A stretch of DNA of 64,000 nt. Source: Maritalea sp051251695. Lineage in GTDB: Bacteria > Pseudomonadota > Alphaproteobacteria > Rhizobiales > Devosiaceae. Below the pieces are notes generated by a model, which did not search any database, was not told the DNA's origin, and worked only from the letters and a program-made list of their open reading frames with translations. The translations under genes were made by a program, and so were the position numbers. Below are positions 60,364-64,000 of the stretch, one piece after another; position 1 is the stretch's first letter; each line of letters starts with the position of its first letter. The stretch is from NCBI RefSeq assembly GCF_051251695.1, contig NZ_JBPOEU010000017.1, positions 16,717 to 80,716 of the forward strand. The letters are read 5' to 3'.

Positions 60364-61794
60364 ATGGCTGCAAAAGCGAAACAGGTCGGACGAATTGCGC
60401 AAGTCATTGGCGCGGTGGTAGACGTTGAGTTTGACGGCGAACTACCTCCAATTCTTGGCGCACTCGAGACAGAAAATAACGGCAACCGGATGATATTGGA
60501 AGTCGCTCAGCACTTGGGTGAAAACACGGTACGTACGATTGCTATGGACACTTCTGAAGGGCTCGTTCGCGGGCAGGAAGTTCGCGATCTAGGTTCAGCG
60601 ATTACGGTTCCAGTTGGCGAAGGTACACTTGGCCGGATTATGAACGTGATCGGTGAGCCGATTGACGAAGTAGGGCCAATTGAATTTAAAGAACAACGCG
60701 CCATTCACCAAGATGCGCCAGACTTTGTTGAGCAATCACCAGAAGCTGAAATTCTAGTAACCGGTATTAAGGTTGTGGATTTGTTGGCGCCTTATGCGAA
60801 GGGCGGTAAAATTGGCCTCTTCGGTGGTGCTGGTGTTGGTAAAACAGTTCTTATTCAAGAGTTGATCAACAACGTTGCTAACAATCACGGTGGTTACTCT
60901 GTGTTTGCGGGCGTTGGTGAGCGTACTCGTGAAGGTAATGACCTTTACTGGGAAATGATTGAATCTGGCGTGAACCAACCTAAGGGTGCAAAAGGTTCTA
61001 AATGTGCGCTTGTGTTCGGTCAAATGAACGAGCCTCCAGGCGCGCGTGCTCGTGTGGCCCTAACAGGTCTAACCGTTGCGGAACAGTTCCGTGATGATGG
61101 TCAGGACGTGTTGTTCTTCGTTGATAACATTTTCCGCTTTACCCAAGCTGGTTCTGAAATGTCAGCGTTGCTTGGCCGTATTCCTTCAGCCGTGGGTTAT
61201 CAGCCTACATTGGCCACAGACATGGGTGCCATGCAGGAACGTATTACAACCACTTCAAAGGGGTCAATTACCTCTGTGCAAGCGGTTTACGTGCCAGCTG
61301 ATGATTTGACCGATCCAGCTCCTGCTGCGACCTTTGCACACTTGGATGCGCAAACAGTTTTGAACCGTGCGATCTCTGAAAAGGGTATTTACCCTGCGGT
61401 TGACCCACTGGATTCAAACTCACGTCTGCTTGATCCACAGGTTGTGGGTGAAGAGCATTATCAAGTGGCACGTGACGTTCAAGAAATCCTTCAGCGTTAT
61501 AAATCGCTTCAAGATATTATCGCGATTTTGGGCATGGACGAATTGTCAGAAGAAGACAAGTTGACTGTGGCGCGCGCGCGTAAGATCGAGCGTTTCATGT
61601 CTCAGCCATTCCACGTTGCGGAAATCTTTACAGGTACTTCAGGTATCTTTGTTGGACTTGAAGACACTGTTAAAGCGTTTAAAGGCTTGGTTGCTGGTGA
61701 ATATGACCACCTTCCAGAAGCTGCATTCTACATGGTTGGCACAATTGATGACGCCGTGAAGAAAGCACAAAAACTTGCAGCGGAAGCTGCGTAA
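60364..61794 (+). CDS. atpD: ATP synthase F1 beta subunit
   Basis: A 476-residue catalytic subunit. Walker A is 'GGAGVGKTVLIQEL' (~157-170), the catalytic Glu lies in 'GVGERTREGNDLY' (~194), and the DELSEED loop is read directly as 'DELSEED' (~395). The ATG at 60364 gives the usual short N-terminus (AKAKQVGRIAQVIGAVVDV); an in-frame start upstream would overlap the end of atpG. Followed 15 bp later by atpC. Confidence 0.98.
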   Translation: MAAKAKQVGRIAQVIGAVVDVEFDGELPPILGALETENNGNRMILEVAQHLGENTVRTIAMDTSEGLVRGQEVRDLGSAITVPVGEGTLGRIMNVIGEPIDEVGPIEFKEQRAIHQDAPDFVEQSPEAEILVTGIKVVDLLAPYAKGGKIGLFGGAGVGKTVLIQELINNVANNHGGYSVFAGVGERTREGNDLYWEMIESGVNQPKGAKGSKCALVFGQMNEPPGARARVALTGLTVAEQFRDDGQDVLFFVDNIFRFTQAGSEMSALLGRIPSAVGYQPTLATDMGAMQERITTTSKGSITSVQAVYVPADDLTDPAPAATFAHLDAQTVLNRAISEKGIYPAVDPLDSNSRLLDPQVVGEEHYQVARDVQEILQRYKSLQDIIAILGMDELSEEDKLTVARARKIERFMSQPFHVAEIFTGTSGIFVGLEDTVKAFKGLVAGEYDHLPEAAFYMVGTIDDAVKKAQKLAAEAA

Positions 61795-61809
61795 AGGAAC
61801 GAGGGTTTA

Positions 61810-62226
61810 ATGGCCGACGGCATTAAAATCGATATCGTTTCACCAGAACACCTGGTGCTCAGTGAACAGGCTTCGTCTGTCACCGTGCCAGGTGCTGATG
61901 GCTACTTTACCGTTATGGGTGACCATGCGGCGTTGATGACAACGCTGAAAGCGGGATTTGTGACCGTCACAACTGGTGGTTCTGAAAAGACCTATTATGT
62001 GCAAGGCGGCTTCGCCGATGTTTCTGACGCGGGTCTGACCATTTTGGCAGAACAGGCAAAGTCAGGCGCTGACTTTGACCGCTCGGAGCTGGATGCCGCT
62101 ATTGTGAGCGCACAAGAAGCACTTACTGGCGCAACAACTGATCAAGCAAAGCAAGAAGCACAAACAGCCCTTGATGGTTGGAAAAACTTGATGCTTGAGC
62201 TTGATGTAGTGGGTTTGCCTAACTAA
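61810..62226 (+). CDS. atpC: ATP synthase F1 epsilon subunit
   Basis: A 138-residue epsilon subunit that inhibits and couples F1. The N-terminal beta sandwich 'IKIDIVSPEHLVLSEQASSVTVPGADGYFTVMGDHAALMTTLKAG' (~5-50) is followed by the C-terminal two-helix domain (~90-138). The ATG at 61810 follows GGAACGAGGG. It ends the atpHAGDC operon, closed by a strong terminator. Confidence 0.96.
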   Translation: MADGIKIDIVSPEHLVLSEQASSVTVPGADGYFTVMGDHAALMTTLKAGFVTVTTGGSEKTYYVQGGFADVSDAGLTILAEQAKSGADFDRSELDAAIVSAQEALTGATTDQAKQEAQTALDGWKNLMLELDVVGLPN

Positions 62227-62251
62227 CACATATAGCCAGAATTAATTATTT

Positions 62252-62283
62252 AACCCGCATATTTCGGTATGCGGGTTTTTTAT
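62252..62283 (+). terminator. Intrinsic terminator of the atp operon
   Basis: AACCCGCATA - TTTCGG - TATGCGGGTT forms a perfect 10-bp stem followed by TTTTTT, 25 bp after the atpC stop. Confidence 0.95.
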
Positions 62284-62457
62284 TGTTCGAATTTTGTTTC
62301 CAATGCGTTCTTGATTTTTAGTAAGGGGGCGTTAACTGCTTTTCCAGTAAATTTGAGATGTACAAGATGTATATTGTCCAATTTTTTAAACTACATACCA
62401 ATTTCGGATCCTTAAATATTCATTCGAATTGGCTGGCGATCTTGTACCTAAAGAATG

Positions 62458-62476
62458 ACGTGTGGGGATTACACGT
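62458..62476. repeat. Inverted repeat in the chemoreceptor gene leader
   Basis: ACGTGT (62458-62463) and ACACGT (62471-62476) flank GGGGATT, 19 bases before the ATG of the chemoreceptor gene. The rest of the 211-bp gap shows no clear promoter. Confidence 0.3.
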
Positions 62477-62494
62477 ATCTAAAGGGGTAGATAA

Positions 62495-64000
62495 ATGAGC
62501 TTTTTGTCGCGGTTGCAGATATCGCAGAAACTTCCGGCTTTGGTGGTTGGCAGTGTTGTTGCGGTGGGACTGGCACTAGGAACTGCGAGTGTTTTGGTCG
62601 GATCGAATTCAATCAAACACGCAGAATATGAAAAGTTGGAAACGGGCGCGGACATCCATGCGCATGAGTTGGAAACCTATTTCAAGAATATCGCGAGCGA
62701 CCTTGAACTTAACGCCCACAACCCCTTTACGGTTTCAAGCTTAAAGTCTCTAAATGAGGCATGGGGTAAGATTGAGGGCGACAAAACAAAGGCGTTGCAG
62801 ACCGCCTACATTGACAAAAATCCAAATCCGTTGGGTTCAAAGCATTTGCTGGATGCAGCGAAAACCGGCACCGAGTATGACAAACTTCACGGTGAAATCC
62901 ACCCTACTTTCCGCGAGCATTTGGAGCGTTGGGGTTTTTATGATGTGTTCCTATTCAACGATCAAGGCGATCTGATCTATTCGGTTTTTAAAGAGCTTGA
63001 CTATGCCACCAACTTTAAAACGGGCGGCGGAAAATGGGCAGATACGGATCTTGGAAACGCGTTTCGGGGTGCCTTGGCTTTGGATAAGGGCGAAGAAACT
63101 TATCTCGATTTCAAGCCATACGCACCAAGCGCGGACGCGCCTGCCAGCTTTATCGCGACGCCCATATTTGACGGCAAGAAACGTATCGGTGTTCTTGCTT
63201 ATCAAATGCCGATTGATGCCATTAACAACCTGATGTCAAGCACCACCGGGTTGGGAGAAACAGGCGAATCGATCATTGTAGGCGGAGATCATTTCTTACG
63301 GAATAATTCCAAATTTACTGCAGGAAACGATATTCTGACAACTCAGTTTAAAGATGTTGCGGTTGACGCGGCGCTTAAAGGTTCGCCCACCCATGGAGAA
63401 ATAAGCCATTACCGTGACATGAATTTGCTGATGGCTGCAGCTCCGTTCGAATTCCATGGGGTGCACTGGGCCGTTGTGGTTGTTCAAGGAAAAGCTGAAG
63501 CACTTGCTTCCATCAATAACTTGGTGTTGACCCTAGCTGGAATTGGCGCGGCGTTGGCGGCAATCATCGGCACATTTGGCTGGTTTTTCTCAAAAACGAT
63601 CACCGACCCGATGTCCAAAATAGGCGACGTAATGGACGCCTTAGCAGCAAATGAGCTTGATGTTGTTGTTGAAGGTGTTGAGCGTGAAGATGAACTTGGC
63701 GATATGGCCCGTGCGGTTGAGGTGTTCCGTGAGAATGCAGTTCAAGTCGCAGAGCATGGTGTTGAAGAAGCCGCTCGCCAAAAAGCAATTGCTGAACGAA
63801 ACGCAATGATGAGCGAACTTCAGCAGAGCTTGGGTATTGTTGTTGGCGCGGCAGCGGCGGGTGATTTCTCTCAGCGGGTTGGTGAAGATGTTGCTGATGA
63901 TGAATTGGTCAAATTGGCGCGCAGCGTTAACTCCCTCGTCGAAACGGTTGATCGCGGTATTCGCGATACAGGTGAGGTTTTGGCAGCATTGGCCAATACC
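62495..64000 (+). CDS. Methyl-accepting chemotaxis protein, N-terminal part (3' end outside window)
   Basis: The frame runs from ATG 62495, preceded by AAGGGG, to the window edge without a stop (502 codons). The first transmembrane helix (~14-37) is followed by a periplasmic sensor domain of ~300 residues. That domain has 'WGFYDVFLFNDQGDLIYSVFKELDYATN' (~147-174) and 'PYAPSADAPASFIATPIFDGKKRIGVLAYQMP' (~209-240), a Cache-like pattern typical of alphaproteobacterial receptors. The second transmembrane helix (~342-362), a HAMP domain (~363-415) and a second HAMP-like segment ('AAGDFSQRVGEDVADDELVKLA', ~449-470) follow. The signalling domain is cut off. The partial receptor at the left window edge begins in the corresponding region, so the two may be paralogues. 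Confidence 0.93.
   Translation, partial: MSFLSRLQISQKLPALVVGSVVAVGLALGTASVLVGSNSIKHAEYEKLETGADIHAHELETYFKNIASDLELNAHNPFTVSSLKSLNEAWGKIEGDKTKALQTAYIDKNPNPLGSKHLLDAAKTGTEYDKLHGEIHPTFREHLERWGFYDVFLFNDQGDLIYSVFKELDYATNFKTGGGKWADTDLGNAFRGALALDKGEETYLDFKPYAPSADAPASFIATPIFDGKKRIGVLAYQMPIDAINNLMSSTTGLGETGESIIVGGDHFLRNNSKFTAGNDILTTQFKDVAVDAALKGSPTHGEISHYRDMNLLMAAAPFEFHGVHWAVVVVQGKAEALASINNLVLTLAGIGAALAAIIGTFGWFFSKTITDPMSKIGDVMDALAANELDVVVEGVEREDELGDMARAVEVFRENAVQVAEHGVEEAARQKAIAERNAMMSELQQSLGIVVGAAAAGDFSQRVGEDVADDELVKLARSVNSLVETVDRGIRDTGEVLAALANT

Noticed and set aside
1..64000. tRNA, rRNA, CRISPR, insertion sequence or prophage
   Set aside because: No T-loop motif of the kind found in tRNA genes, no rRNA-like conserved stretches, no evenly spaced direct repeats, and no transposase or phage genes were seen. 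The only recombinase is the housekeeping Xer protein beside priA.

Overview
The window is a chromosomal segment of an alphaproteobacterium, most likely of the order Hyphomicrobiales (Rhizobiales). Four things point there: the gene order zapE-mdh-sucCD-sucAB-lpd; the order rsmB-heparinase-like gene-purH; a giant (~180 kDa class) NAD-glutamate dehydrogenase; and an Omp19-type lipoprotein. Base composition looks moderate (about half G+C), suggesting a marine or aquatic lineage. The genus cannot be fixed from sequence alone. Nearly all of the window is ordinary core genome. I saw no rRNA or tRNA gene, CRISPR array, insertion sequence or prophage.

Layout. 1-874 is the 3' end of a chemoreceptor gene, and 62495-64000 is the 5' end of another. 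895-6941 holds a DUF1674 protein, htpX, rsmB, a heparinase II/III-like protein and purH. 6942-7191 is a GC-rich intergenic stretch with nested hairpins. 7192-10524 holds a periplasmic protein, inorganic pyrophosphatase, an unknown membrane protein and an EEP-family hydrolase. 10573-15327 is NAD-glutamate dehydrogenase. leuC (15564), leuD (25859) and leuB (27569) are spread over 13 kb.

Between leuC and leuD lies the main accessory block. It contains a holdfast-anchor-like locus (hfaA-hfaB-hfaD), preceded by a gene for a secreted repeat protein with a strong sigma-54 promoter candidate. Next come a membrane-anchored ClpP-fold protease overlapping an unknown four-helix membrane protein gene, then DUF998, HEAT-repeat, zinc-ribbon and MerR genes, and deoD. 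The secreted protein and HfaD share the same 'AxGN' repeat style, so these four genes plausibly build one surface-adhesion structure.

28667-29042, between leuB and asd, has the look of an attenuator. A promoter candidate is followed by a 40-codon ORF very rich in Thr, Lys and Met codons (all products of the aspartate-semialdehyde pathway). A stretch with mutually exclusive pairings, which could mask the asd ribosome-binding site, comes next. I regard this as the best candidate for an undescribed regulatory system here.

31982-48954 is a TCA-cycle super-cluster: sdhCDA, then a lipoprotein and a DUF3052 gene, then sdhB; DUF2059, DUF2007 and Omp19-like genes; zapE, mdh, sucC, a cupin gene, sucD, sucA, sucB (with two lipoyl domains) and lpd. 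49066-54797 holds a PLP-dependent dehydratase, small and GumN-type proteins, a DMT exporter, argE and a Xer recombinase. 54904-62226 holds priA and the F1 ATP synthase operon atpHAGDC, closed by a strong terminator.
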